Notes under the pieces: model-generated
The model's database searches: none
Told to the model about the DNA's origin: nothing
Seen by the model: the letters and a program-made list of their open reading frames with translations, nothing else
Part shown: piece after piece, positions 1-7,727 of the stretch
Numbering within the stretch: the stretch's first letter is position 1
How the letters are laid out: the number at the start of each line of letters is the position of its first letter
Program-made: the position numbers and the translations under genes
Assembly: GCF_021462265.1 (NCBI RefSeq)
Contig: NZ_JAJONF010000059.1
Coordinates: forward strand, 1-49,193
From: Streptomyces shenzhenensis
GTDB lineage: Bacteria > Actinomycetota > Actinomycetes > Streptomycetales > Streptomycetaceae
Reading direction: 5' to 3'
Length of the DNA stretch: 49,193 nt

Positions 1-426
1 TTCGACCTTGGGTTCCAGACGGCCGGTGGCGTACGTGGAGGCCGCGCGCAGCAGGGCGGCAACGAACAGGACGGCGGCCATGGTCACCAGGGCGGGGGCG
101 GCGCCACGCAGCCGTTCCTCGATGGTGCCGGTGCCGATCAGCCGGCCCAGCACGCTGTTCACGGCGAGCAGGCTCACCGCCTGCGCCGCTCCGACACCCA
201 CCTGCGAGGCCAGGACGATCCGCGCGGCCCGGGCGTCCGCCTGCCGGGCCAGCCGCAGACTGGACGCGAGCATGCCGGGCAGCCGGGTCATCATGGCGCG
301 GAAGTCCAGCTCCAGAAAGGCGTCCCCGTGCTGGTTCCAGCCCATGTCGTAGCGGAGCGGTCCCCCGAACAGCAGCTGCTCCGACTCCGACACCTCGGAC
401 GCCGCCGTGTCCTGCCTCTTCCTCAC
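1..426 (-). CDS. ABC transporter (permease/ATP-binding exporter), N-terminal part only
   Basis: This is the first 142 codons of a gene read leftward off the window edge. The start is the GTG at 426, because GGAGGATCGC sits just upstream of it. The protein begins with a hydrophilic stretch that includes LLFGGPLRYDMGWNQHGDAF. It then enters the first membrane segments of an ABC-exporter transmembrane domain (about residues 70-85 and 108-130: alternating small and hydrophobic residues, ending ATGRLEPKVE). The opening PGMLASSLRLARQADARAAR resembles the N-terminus of Streptomyces fused permease/ATPase exporters. No ATPase domain is inside the window, so the class is an inference. The substrate is unknown. 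Confidence 0.65.
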   Translation of the reverse strand, partial: MRKRQDTAASEVSESEQLLFGGPLRYDMGWNQHGDAFLELDFRAMMTRLPGMLASSLRLARQADARAARIVLASQVGVGAAQAVSLLAVNSVLGRLIGTGTIEERLRGAAPALVTMAAVLFVAALLRAASTYATGRLEPKVE

Positions 427-445
427 CGCGATCCTCCCCGGGGCC

Positions 446-467
446 GTGGCCGTGGACGAACGGCCAC
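446..467. promoter_or_regulatory. Inverted repeat upstream of the ABC transporter gene
   Basis: A perfect 7-bp inverted repeat (GTGGCCG ... CGGCCAC, 8-nt centre) lies about 20 bp upstream of the GTG at 426. An ATAGTGG sequence on the minus strand overlaps its far arm and could be part of a -10 region. It may be an operator or only a chance GC-rich palindrome. No regulator is identified. Confidence 0.25.
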
Positions 468-654
468 TATCGCGGCCGGAGCCGCCCCCGGGGCAGGGCG
501 CGCGACGAAGCTCGCGGGGCGCGGGGGAGTGCGCGAGGGGTGCGGACCGAGACCGCCCTGGACGGGGTCGCGGTCGGATGGAGGGCGCCTCGGGCTCGCT
601 CACACTCGGACGGGTCGGCCATCCTGGCGTCCGAAGGCGCGCGGCGTCACGCGC

Positions 655-1098
655 TCACGCGCTCAGCGGGCGGGACCACTGCGGTGTCGTCCCCGTCACC
701 CGGCACAGGGTGACGTACAGCGGTATCGGCGGGGTGTACGGCAGCGTGCCGTCGGGGCGGTGGATGAGGCGGGCGGTGCCGGGGAGCGGGGCGCCCGGGC
801 CGTAGAGGGCCGGGGCGGGCCAGGTGAGGGCGTCGTCGGAGTCCGACGGGACGATCCACCACCAGCGCGTGCCATCGGCGAACACGCACCCCACCCGCGG
901 CAGCCGCGACACGACCAGCGGCCCCAGTCGCGCCGGTACCGCCACGGCGTCGCGGCCCAGCGGTGCCGTCATGCCCTCGGGCAGGGGAAACGACCCGTGT
1001 CCGCCGGCGCCGTCGGCGGACGACGACCGCCGGTCGCGCTTCAGGCGGACCAGGGTGTCGAGGCCCAGCGACTGGCCGGAACCGGGCGCGCCGTTCAT
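655..1098 (-). CDS. Hypothetical protein, partner of the RsbW-like ATPase
   Basis: A 147-residue protein with no signal peptide or membrane segment. I do not recognise a named domain. It has a distinctive Trp-rich core (GTRWWWIVPSDSDDALTW) and a Pro-rich C-terminal half (YTPPIPLYVTLC). The start is fixed by a 4-bp ATGA overlap: its ATG at 1098 shares bases with the TGA of the ATPase gene upstream (1095-1097). That implies translational coupling and a joint role with the anti-sigma-like ATPase. It could be a substrate or effector of that ATPase, but nothing in the sequence proves this. Confidence 0.75.
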   Translation of the reverse strand: MNGAPGSGQSLGLDTLVRLKRDRRSSSADGAGGHGSFPLPEGMTAPLGRDAVAVPARLGPLVVSRLPRVGCVFADGTRWWWIVPSDSDDALTWPAPALYGPGAPLPGTARLIHRPDGTLPYTPPIPLYVTLCRVTGTTPQWSRPLSA

Positions 1099-1718
1099 GC
1101 CTGCCTCCGCCGGGGTACGGACCCCGGCGCCGCGGACCGCCCCTGCGCGCCGGAGCCCGACGACGGTGGGTGCGCCGGAGTGTGCGCGGGCCCGGGCGAC
1201 GAGCCGCGCGACGGCCCCGGAGCGGGGCGAGCGCCCCAGCCAAGGTCGCCGCGTGGCTCGGCGGTGTCCAGGGCGCCGTCGGTCTGGCGCGACAGCTCCG
1301 CCCACACCAGCAGCCCGGGCCCGTGCTCCTGAGCCCCCCAGGCCTGACACAGCGCGTCGACGAGGAGCAACCCCCTCCCGTGCTCCTCCTCCGGGCGCTG
1401 CGGGGACGGGTGGGGCTCATCGGGCGCACAGCCCTCGTCGTGCACGGCAATGCGCACCGTGTCGTCGTGGTCGTGCAGCTCGCACACGACGCGACTGCTC
1501 GCGGTGTGCACGATCGCGTTGGTGACCAGCTCGGATATGACCAGGGCGGCGGTGTCGCAGGTGTCCGCGCAGACCGACCAGCCGGTCAGTCGGGCACGCA
1601 CCAGGCGTCTCGCCTGGGCGGCGGAACCCGGATGAGCGGCCAGCTCGAACCGGAACCGGCGCCTGGCGGTGCCCTCACCTGGGTCGACTGCCTCTCCCAC
1701 GCTCGAAGCAATGCGCAC
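1095..1718 (-). CDS. RsbW-like ATP-binding protein (anti-sigma factor/serine kinase family)
   Basis: A small HATPase_c_2 (GHKL) protein related to RsbW/SpoIIAB anti-sigma kinases. With the GTG at 1718 it has 207 residues. The visible ATP-site motifs are the N box in ISELVTNAIVHT (Glu63, Asn67), the D-x-G of VHDEGCAP (about 94-96) and the G-x-G lid HGRGLLLVDAL (about 114-120). A Pro/Gly/Ser-rich tail follows residue 150. Open reading extends upstream to a TTG at 1829, but that stretch has low third-position GC and an in-frame TTA, and a good promoter lies at 1801-1829. I therefore prefer 1718; a GTG at 1793, which would be leaderless, is the alternative. The gene is divergent from a WhiJ-like regulator and belongs to that cluster type. 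Its sigma-factor partner is unknown. Confidence 0.82.
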   Translation of the reverse strand: MRIASSVGEAVDPGEGTARRRFRFELAAHPGSAAQARRLVRARLTGWSVCADTCDTAALVISELVTNAIVHTASSRVVCELHDHDDTVRIAVHDEGCAPDEPHPSPQRPEEEHGRGLLLVDALCQAWGAQEHGPGLLVWAELSRQTDGALDTAEPRGDLGWGARPAPGPSRGSSPGPAHTPAHPPSSGSGAQGRSAAPGSVPRRRQA

Positions 1719-1800
1719 GGGAGAACCCCCATCGGTACCGAGACCAAGTCGGTCTGCGGCGGCGTCTGTTCCTAAGGGCGCGGACGGAATCACGCTTGCC

Positions 1801-1829
1801 ACTATCGCCCTGCCGTGAACACTTGGCAA
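1801..1829 (-). promoter_or_regulatory. Candidate promoter of the RsbW-like gene
   Basis: On the minus strand a -35 like TTGCCA (1824-1829) and a -10 like GATAGT (1801-1806) are 17 bp apart, which fits a HrdB-type promoter. The predicted transcription start is near 1794. That makes the TTG at 1829 impossible as a start codon and would make a GTG at 1793 leaderless. Confidence 0.45.
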
Positions 1830-1833
1830 GTAT

Positions 1834-1854
1834 CACTCTGAAAAATGCAGAGTG
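1834..1854. promoter_or_regulatory. Perfect inverted repeat in the divergent whiJ-like control region
   Basis: CACTCTG and CAGAGTG form 7-bp arms around an AT-rich 7-nt centre (AAAAATG). The repeat lies just upstream of the predicted ATPase promoter and inside the divergent region shared with the XRE regulator. Its position and symmetry suggest an operator for the adjacent WhiJ-like protein (inference). Confidence 0.4.
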
Positions 1855-2167
1855 CTGTGTGACGCGGTGAAGGGCCGTGGCACACTGCTCGCAACAACAT
1901 GCCGAGCGGCGCCAGTTGGGATCAGTGCGGATCCGGCGGACCGATCCGGCCAATGCGACCGATGTCACCGAACGGGAGTGTTCCGGCTGTTCGGGTCAGT
2001 TCGGTCTCCCTGGTCGTCACGGTCATTCCGTCAGATCTTCGAATGACTCTTCGAGTGGCGCCGCTGGGTTGTCGGCATGCCGGGTGACACCTGTATGCGC
2101 GTTGACGGCCAGGAGGCCGGCGAGCCCGACGGGCGAGCCCGGCCGGGGAACTTCGTGGAGGTGGGGC

Positions 2168-3028
2168 GTGAGCGAGCCGCGGTCCGCGCCGACGGTGGGC
2201 CAGGTGGTCCTCGGCCGGCGCCTCCTCGACTTGCGTGAACGCGCGGGACTCAAGCGCGAGGAGGCCGCCCGGGTGCTCCGCGTGGCGCCCGCCACCGTCC
2301 GTCGTATGGAGATGGCCGAGGTCGCCCTCAAGATCCCGTACATCCAACTGCTCCTGAAGGCCTACGGAGTGGCCGACGACGAGGCCGACCTCTTCGTCCG
2401 GCTGGCCGAGGACGCCAACAAGCCGGGCTGGTGGCAGCGGTTCCACGACATCCTGCCGAGCTGGTTCTCCATGTACGTCAGCCTGGAGGGCGCGGCGACC
2501 CTGATCCGCTCCTACGAGCCGCACTTCGTGCCCGGACTGATGCAGACCGAGGACTACGCGCGCGGGGTGCTGAAGTCGGGCGCCGTCGGCCACACCGAGC
2601 CGGACGAGATCGAGCGTCATGTCGCCCTGCGCATGCAACGCCAGCAACTGCTCACCCGCACCGATGCCCCACGCTTCTGGGTGGTGATGGACGAGACCGC
2701 CCTGCGCCGCCCGGTCGGCGGTCCGGAGGTGATGCGCGCGCAGATCGACCGACTGCTCGAAGTCACGAAGCTGCCCAATGTGACGCTCCAGGTCGCCCCG
2801 CTCTCCAGCGGGCCGCACCCGGGGACGTACGGGCCCTTCGTGCTGTTCCGATTTGCCATGCCCGAACTGCCGGACATGGTCTACAGCGAGTACCTGACCG
2901 GCGCCGTTTACCTGGACGCGCGCACCGAGGTGGCGACCCACCTCGAGGTCATGGACCGCATGGCGGCGCAGGCTGCTACGGCACAACGCACGAAGGAGAT
3001 CCTCCGGGATCTCCGCAAGGAGCTGTGA
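2168..3028 (+). CDS. WhiJ-like XRE family regulator with DUF5753 domain
   Basis: A 286-residue protein, the normal length for this Streptomyces family. The GTG at 2168 follows a strong GGAGGTGGGGC ribosome site; open sequence further upstream lacks coding character. The N-terminus (about 10-65) is a helix-turn-helix of the XRE type (LGRRLLDLRERAGLKREEAA, then VLRVAPATVRRMEMAEVALK). The rest (about 95-275) is the DUF5753 sensing domain, with the typical EPHFVPGLMQTEDYARGVL, VMDETALRRPVGG and GPFVLFRF segments. Family members such as WhiJ (SCO4543) affect development and work with an adjacent DUF397 protein. The DUF397 gene starts immediately after this gene's stop, so the two form an operon. 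The ligand and target genes are unknown. Confidence 0.9.
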   Translation: MSEPRSAPTVGQVVLGRRLLDLRERAGLKREEAARVLRVAPATVRRMEMAEVALKIPYIQLLLKAYGVADDEADLFVRLAEDANKPGWWQRFHDILPSWFSMYVSLEGAATLIRSYEPHFVPGLMQTEDYARGVLKSGAVGHTEPDEIERHVALRMQRQQLLTRTDAPRFWVVMDETALRRPVGGPEVMRAQIDRLLEVTKLPNVTLQVAPLSSGPHPGTYGPFVLFRFAMPELPDMVYSEYLTGAVYLDARTEVATHLEVMDRMAAQAATAQRTKEILRDLRKEL

Positions 3029-3304
3029 ATGGACCGCATAAAACCCCAGTCCGGGCCGCGGAACCGCATCGGGCGGATCTACAACGGCATGCCTGCCCGG
3101 GAACTGGGCAGCGAGGGCTGGCACAAGCCGTGGAGCGGCGGCAACGGGGGCAACTGCCTGGAGGCGATGAAGCTGGCCGACGGCAGGATCGCCGTCCGCC
3201 AGTCGACCGACCCGGACGGGCCGGCGCTGATCTACACCACGGACGAGATGACGGCCTTCATCGAGGGCGCCAAAGCGGGGGAGGCCGACTTCCTGCTCTC
3301 CTGA
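3029..3304 (+). CDS. DUF397 domain protein, partner of the WhiJ-like regulator
   Basis: A 91-residue protein whose ATG directly abuts the regulator's TGA with no gap. The DUF397 signature is visible: WHKPWSGGNGGNCLEAMKL, then IAVRQSTDPDGPALIYT and a C-terminal segment MTAFIEGAKAGEADFLL. In Streptomyces many XRE-DUF5753 genes have such a partner, and the pairs are thought to act together, the small protein modulating the regulator. This copy has a longer N-terminal extension (about 25 residues, basic) than the usual 60-70-residue DUF397 protein. The molecular function is not known. Confidence 0.88.
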   Translation: MDRIKPQSGPRNRIGRIYNGMPARELGSEGWHKPWSGGNGGNCLEAMKLADGRIAVRQSTDPDGPALIYTTDEMTAFIEGAKAGEADFLLS

Positions 3305-3396
3305 CCTGTTCCTTTGCCCTGCTTTCCTATGCCTCTGGCCCTCCCCTTCCTGCATCCCCTTTCCTTCCTCCCCTTCCTCGTTGTTCAACTTCTTTG
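3305..3396 (+). repeat. Polypyrimidine tract downstream of the DUF397 gene
   Basis: Straight after the DUF397 stop, about 90 nt of the plus strand are almost only C and T (runs such as CCCTCCCCTTCCTGCATCCC and CTTTCCTTCCTCCCCTTCC). This is unusual in this genome and not coding. It may be a terminator-like or unstructured 3' region, or may adopt triplex structure. Confidence 0.5.
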
Positions 3397-3444
3397 TAAT
3401 GGTGCTGAACCGAACGTCCACCGCGTAGGAGGCTTACGGAGCGC

Positions 3445-3552
3445 ATGACCGCCAGGACCGCACCCGCCAGGGCGCGTCCACCAGCGGACCACTCCGTGGT
3501 CGACCTGTTCGTCCGCGCCGATCTGCCCCGGGCGACGGCGGTCCGGCCGTGA
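3445..3552 (+). CDS. Possible 35-residue small ORF
   Basis: An ATG at 3445 follows TAGGAGGCTTACGGAGC, so a reasonable ribosome site exists, and the frame runs 35 codons with a plausible core (HSVVDLFVRADLP). It matches no family I know. It lies in the roughly 400-nt stretch between the DUF397 gene and the convergent gltD, where I see no other gene. It may be a chance ORF. Confidence 0.2.
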   Translation: MTARTAPARARPPADHSVVDLFVRADLPRATAVRP

Positions 3553-3706
3553 AAGCGACCCGGACCGCCGGCTTCGGCGGGACGGTGACGGGGTCAGATG
3601 GGGGTGCCCACGGCCGCCGCACTCCCGGGCGGCCACGACACGCCTCCCGCACCCGTCGTCGCACCGCCGCTGCACCCCATGCCGTCCGGACCCGCGGGGC
3701 CTGCGC

Positions 3707-5194
3707 CTACACCGTCATCGGCCGGTCATGCGGCGATATCGGCGACGGCAGTTGCGAACTCCCCGTCAGATAGCGGTCGACGGCCGCCGCCACGGCCCGT
3801 CCCTCCGCTATCGCCCACACGATCAGCGACTGCCCGCGCGCCGCGTCCCCGGCGGCGAACACGCCGGGCACGTTCGTGGCGAACCCCGTGTCCCGGGAGA
3901 CGGTGCCGCGCGGCTCCGTCGCCACCCCGAGCTGGTCGAGGAGTCCGTCCTTACGGTCGGGCCCGGAGAAACCGAGCGCCAGCAGCACCAGGTCGGCGGG
4001 GAGCGTCCGCCCGGTCTCCGGCACCGGCCGCCGCGCCTCGTCCACCTCCACCAGGTGCAGCGACCGCACATGCCCGCTCGCGTCGCCCGTGAAGCGAAGC
4101 GTCGACGCGGCGAACAACCGCGCGTCCGCGTCAGCCGAGGGCGCCGTCTCCAGGTCCCGAGCCTCCTCGTGAGCCGCCGACAGCCGGTAGATCTTCGGAT
4201 ACGTCGGCCACGGCTCGACATCCTCGTCCCGCTCCGCGCCGGGCTGCGCGTAGATGTCCAGCTGGGTCACCGACGCGGCCCGCTGCCGTACCGCCGTCCC
4301 CAGACAGTCCGCCCCCGTGTCACCCCCGCCCACGATCACCACATGCTTACCGGCCGCCGACATCGGCGACTCCGCCAGATCCCCCTCGCACACCCGGTTG
4401 GCCAGCGGCAGATACTCCATCGCCTGGTGTATTCCGTCCAACTCCCGACCCGGCACCGAAAGTTCCCGCCACGCCGTCGCCCCGGTCGCGATCACCACCG
4501 CGTCGTACCGGGCCCGCAGCTCCGCCGCCCGCAGGTCCCGCCCGACCACCACCGACGTACGGAACTTCGTCCCCTCGGCCCGCATCTGGTCCAGCCGCCG
4601 TTCCAGGTGGTGTTTCTGCATCTTGAACTCGGGGATGCCGTACCGCATCAGCCCGCCGAGCCGGTCGTCCTTCTCGTACACGGCGACCGTGTGTCCGGCC
4701 CGGGTCAGCTGCTGCGCGGTCGCGAGCCCGGTCGGCCCGGAACCGATCACCGCCACGGTCCGCCCGGACAGCCGCTCCGGCGGCCGCGGCGAGGCGAGCC
4801 CCTCCGCCCACGCGTGGTCCGCGATGGCGCACTCGACGTTCTTGATCGTGACGGCGGGCTGGTTGATCGCGAGCACGCACCCCGCCTCGCACGGCGCCGG
4901 GCACAACCGCCCTGTGAACTCGGGGAAGTTGTTCGTCGCGTGCAGCCGGTCGCTCGCCGCCCGCCAGTCCTCCCGCGACACCAGGTCGTTCCACTCGGGG
5001 ATCAGGTTGCCCAGCGGACACGCGTCGTGGCAGAACGGCACCCCGCAGTCCATGCAGCGGTCCGCCTGTTTGCTGATGATCGGCAGCAGCGCCCCGGGGA
5101 CGTACACCTCGTCCCAGTCCCGGACCCGCTCCTCGACGGGCCGCCGCGGCCACTCCTCGCGCGGTGTGGTCATGAACCCCTTGGGATCGGCCAT
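3707..5194 (-). CDS. gltD: Glutamate synthase small (beta) subunit, NADPH-dependent
   Basis: A 495-residue protein, typical for the beta subunit that oxidises NADPH and passes electrons to the GltB alpha subunit in ammonia assimilation. The N-terminal cysteine cluster for Fe-S binding is intact (CMDCGVPFCHDACPLGN, Cys47, 50, 55, 59, and a second set at CPAPCEAGC). The FAD-binding motif is VIGSGPTGLATA (about 149-160) and the NADPH motif VIVGGGDTGADC (about 285-296). The C-terminal FAD segment is GVFAAGDAARGQS. The ATG at 5194 has GAGGAAGACGACC before it. No gltB is adjacent on either side, so this is an orphan copy. It could pair with a GltB encoded elsewhere or serve as a stand-alone electron-transfer flavoprotein. 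Confidence 0.93.
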   Translation of the reverse strand: MADPKGFMTTPREEWPRRPVEERVRDWDEVYVPGALLPIISKQADRCMDCGVPFCHDACPLGNLIPEWNDLVSREDWRAASDRLHATNNFPEFTGRLCPAPCEAGCVLAINQPAVTIKNVECAIADHAWAEGLASPRPPERLSGRTVAVIGSGPTGLATAQQLTRAGHTVAVYEKDDRLGGLMRYGIPEFKMQKHHLERRLDQMRAEGTKFRTSVVVGRDLRAAELRARYDAVVIATGATAWRELSVPGRELDGIHQAMEYLPLANRVCEGDLAESPMSAAGKHVVIVGGGDTGADCLGTAVRQRAASVTQLDIYAQPGAERDEDVEPWPTYPKIYRLSAAHEEARDLETAPSADADARLFAASTLRFTGDASGHVRSLHLVEVDEARRPVPETGRTLPADLVLLALGFSGPDRKDGLLDQLGVATEPRGTVSRDTGFATNVPGVFAAGDAARGQSLIVWAIAEGRAVAAAVDRYLTGSSQLPSPISPHDRPMTV

Positions 5195-5436
5195 GGTCGT
5201 CTTCCTCGCATGCGGTTACCCAGGCCGTGCTTCATCTGGCGGCGCTCTTTCGGTCACGATACGTCCCCTCGGTCAGGCCCGCAGGGTGGCTGACAGCGCT
5301 TTCTGGCAGGTCTTCCTCAGGGTGGAGCCAGCCGGGGTTCACTCTGAGCCGGCGGAGGGCCGGCGGGGGATCAGAGAGGGGCCAGAGGGGATCCAGGCCG
5401 AAGCCGGCCGGGGGTCGGTCTTCTCCCGCGTCTCCC

Positions 5437-5931
5437 TCAGGACAGGGCCAGGACATAGACGAGTGCCGCCGCGGCCGCTGCGACCGTGCGCACGTGGTTC
5501 CAGAGTGTCCACTCACGCACATAAACGGGCCAGTAGGAGACGGCCTCCGGGGTGCCCGGCTCCAGCTTGGCCAGCGCCTCGTTGCGGGGCACGTTCGCCA
5601 TCGCGGTCAGCCCGAAGGAACCGAACAGGTACAGCCCGCTGCCCAACAGCAGCTCCACCTTGCCCTGGTCCGGCCACACCACGAACGTCACCACCGCGAT
5701 CATCGCGCACAGCACCGCCGACCCCGCGAACACCAGCATGAACGCCGGGGCCAGGGCCGCCCGGTTGATCGCGTTCATCGCGGCGACGCCCTGCGCCGGC
5801 GGCAACGAGGCCAGCCCGCGCATCACGAAGGCCGAGAACCCGCAGAACACCCCCGCCACCAGTCCGGTCCCCAGCACCCCCACCAGGACCAGCACGTAAT
5901 ACGGCCCGTCGATCACGACCACCACACCCAC
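5437..5931 (-). CDS. DUF1772 (anthrone oxygenase-like) membrane protein
   Basis: A 164-residue integral membrane protein. About four membrane segments are visible: residues 10-35, 62-85, 93-112 and 145-163. The conserved GVFCGFSAFVMRGLASLP followed by GVAAMNAINRAA is the DUF1772 pattern. Members include fungal anthrone oxygenases, but most bacterial ones are uncharacterised. The start is GTG at 5931 with GGGGGCGA upstream; further GTGs within the next few codons are possible. It lies upstream of gltD in the same direction, but the 240-nt gap argues against one operon. Confidence 0.8.
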   Translation of the reverse strand: MGVVVVIDGPYYVLVLVGVLGTGLVAGVFCGFSAFVMRGLASLPPAQGVAAMNAINRAALAPAFMLVFAGSAVLCAMIAVVTFVVWPDQGKVELLLGSGLYLFGSFGLTAMANVPRNEALAKLEPGTPEAVSYWPVYVREWTLWNHVRTVAAAAAALVYVLALS

Positions 5932-6149
5932 TCTCGCCCCCGGACACCTCCGCCACTCAAGTCAATGCCCACGAGTCGCCCCTCCCCATGGCTGTGAAGC
6001 CCGTCCCCACACACATCCGACCGGAATTCACCCCATACCTTTCCCAGGTGACGGCGCCCCGGCTCCCAGGGCCTGACGGGCCGCTCCCCGCGGCGAGGAC
6101 GCGCGTTCTCGCGACGGATCACGCCGTCCCGCCGTCCCGTCGTCCCGCC

Positions 6150-6173
6150 CTTGACCGGCGTCACCCGGTCAAG
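6150..6173 (-). terminator. Hairpin spanning the stop codon of the DUF2293 gene
   Basis: CTTGACCGG and CCGGTCAAG form a perfect 9-bp stem, and the 6-nt loop holds the TGA stop codon (6161-6163) of the leftward DUF2293 gene. It is probably a terminator built into the 3' end of the coding sequence. No T-run follows, as is common in Streptomyces. Confidence 0.5.
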
Positions 6174-6862
6174 CGGATCTCCGCCCCGGCCTCCCACTCC
6201 CGCAGCACCGCCTCCACCGTCCGCGCGATCCGCCGCCGCGCCTCGTACCGCGGAACCCCGCTCATCAGCAACTGGTCGTACGGCGTGTCCACGTGCCGTA
6301 CCCCCGCCACCACCGCCGAAACCACCGCCCGCTCCGTCAGTGCCCGCCCGGCCGCCGTGCGCCCGACCCGCCCGCTGCCCCGCACCGACGCGTGCGCCGC
6401 GATCGCCCGGGCCCGCTCCGCCGGACAACCCGGGAACAGACGCAGGATCTCCGCCGCGAACGCGTCCGTGAACCGCACGTCCTCGGCCGCCCGCCGCTTG
6501 GCGTCCCGCGCCCGGCGCCGCCGCCGCGCCTCGGCGTCGGCCAGGCACCGCGCCTCGGCCCGGGCCAGCGCGGCCTCCTCCACCAGGATGCCCCGTCGCT
6601 CGTAGCGGCTCTTGCGCCGGTTGAACCGCACCACCACCGCCGACAGCGTGCTCTCCTCACGCGCCCGCCGGGTCAGCGCGGTGTCCCCACGTGGCAGGAA
6701 CACCAGATGCCCGAGATCGGCACACTCCAGGCACCGCGGCACCCCGTCCTCCACCACCAGGAGCGGCAGCGGCCCCCGCCGGCACGCCGCACACCGCCTG
6801 TGCCGCAGCGGCTGTACGACGAGAAGCCCACCGCGCTGAGGGGGAGTTGCAAGGCGCGTCAT
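6161..6862 (-). CDS. DUF2293 domain protein
   Basis: A 233-residue protein of unknown function. The N-terminus has a zinc-ribbon-like pair of cysteine motifs (CAACRRG about 20-26 and CLECADLG about 42-49). The middle is very rich in Arg and Ala (YERRGILVEEAALARAEARC, then a charged helix). The C-terminus carries the conserved DUF2293 region: LFPGCPAERARAIAAHASVR, then VDTPYDQLLMSG and RYEARRRIARTVEAVLREW. The ATG at 6862 (GGGAAGG spaced 8 nt upstream) is preferred over an in-frame codon at 6898. The high charge and cysteine pairs suggest nucleic-acid or metal binding (inference). It appears to be transcribed alone. Confidence 0.82.
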   Translation of the reverse strand: MTRLATPPQRGGLLVVQPLRHRRCAACRRGPLPLLVVEDGVPRCLECADLGHLVFLPRGDTALTRRAREESTLSAVVVRFNRRKSRYERRGILVEEAALARAEARCLADAEARRRRRARDAKRRAAEDVRFTDAFAAEILRLFPGCPAERARAIAAHASVRGSGRVGRTAAGRALTERAVVSAVVAGVRHVDTPYDQLLMSGVPRYEARRRIARTVEAVLREWEAGAEIRLTG

Positions 6863-7025
6863 ATGCGGTACCTTCCCCTCTCCGGGGGGTGATCTCACGT
6901 GGTTCGCGGCACCCGGCGAGCCGGACCGCGTCGTTCTTCCGCCCTGCTCGCGGCCCGTCCCGCCACCGCCGCCGCACCCGGAACCTCCCCGCCGTGTCGA
7001 ACGGCCGACCCGGCATCATGATCCT

Positions 7026-7658
7026 GTGCGACTCGAAGCGATCACCTGGGACCGGCTCGCCGAGCGTCTCGCCGAGCGGCTGGCCGAACTGAGGCCCGCC
7101 GACGGGAGTGCCTGGCCACGCGTCGCCTTCGACGGCGCTCCGGCCGCCCGGCCGGGCGGCCTCGCGGAGCGCGTCGGCGAGGCGCTCCGGGTCCGGGGCC
7201 GGCCGTCGCTCGTCGTGGGCACCGAGGGCTTCCTGCGCCCCGCCTCGCTGCGACTGGAGCACGGGCGCCGGGACGCGGAGTCGTACTACGGCGGCTGGTT
7301 CGACACCAACGCCCTGTGGCGCGAGGTCTTCGGCCCCCTCGACCCCGGCGGGACCGGCCGTGTCCTGCCCGATCTGTGGGACCCGGCCACCGACCGCGCG
7401 ACCCGCAGTGCCTATGTCCAACTCCCGCCCAGCGCCCTCCTGTTGCTGCACGGGCCGCTTCTGCTGCGGCACTGGTTCCCGTTCGACCTGACCGTCCACC
7501 TCCTGCTGACTCCCGGCGCCCTGCGCCGCCGTACCCCCGAGACCGACCACTGGACCCTCCCCGCCTTCGAGCGCTACGCGGCCGAGACCGACCCCACCGG
7601 TACGGCCGACGTCCTGGTCCGCGCGGACGACCCGCGGCATCCGGCGTGGAACGGCTGA
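7026..7658 (+). CDS. Uridine kinase-like protein with degenerate P-loop
   Basis: A 210-residue protein belonging to a Streptomyces family usually labelled uridine kinase. The P-loop position reads FDGAPAARPGG (about 50-60), so the GK[ST] Walker A core of a real kinase is missing. Conserved downstream features include FLRPASLRLEHGRRDAESYY, WFDTNALWREVFGPL and LLLLHGPLLLRHWFPFDLT, which correspond in order to the substrate and nucleotide-domain segments of uridine kinases. The GTG start at 7026 has little ribosome-site support. It may act without ATP, or bind nucleoside without phosphorylating it. The label uridine kinase should be treated with care. Confidence 0.78.
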   Translation: MRLEAITWDRLAERLAERLAELRPADGSAWPRVAFDGAPAARPGGLAERVGEALRVRGRPSLVVGTEGFLRPASLRLEHGRRDAESYYGGWFDTNALWREVFGPLDPGGTGRVLPDLWDPATDRATRSAYVQLPPSALLLLHGPLLLRHWFPFDLTVHLLLTPGALRRRTPETDHWTLPAFERYAAETDPTGTADVLVRADDPRHPAWNG

Positions 7659-7727
7659 GCGGCCCTGCGCGGGGCGTGATCCGGCAAACCTCTTTTATAT
7701 GCGCGTGCATCTAAGTAGCCTGGCCGC

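Noticed and set aside
1719..1829. Extending the RsbW-like gene to TTG at 1829
   Set aside because: This stretch has poor third-position GC and a TTA codon, and the predicted transcription start lies downstream of 1829.
1922..3421. 499-codon minus-strand ORF opposite the XRE and DUF397 genes
   Set aside because: Composition is typical of antisense shadows in high-GC DNA (His/Arg/Val-rich) and there is no motif; the sense strand has clear families.
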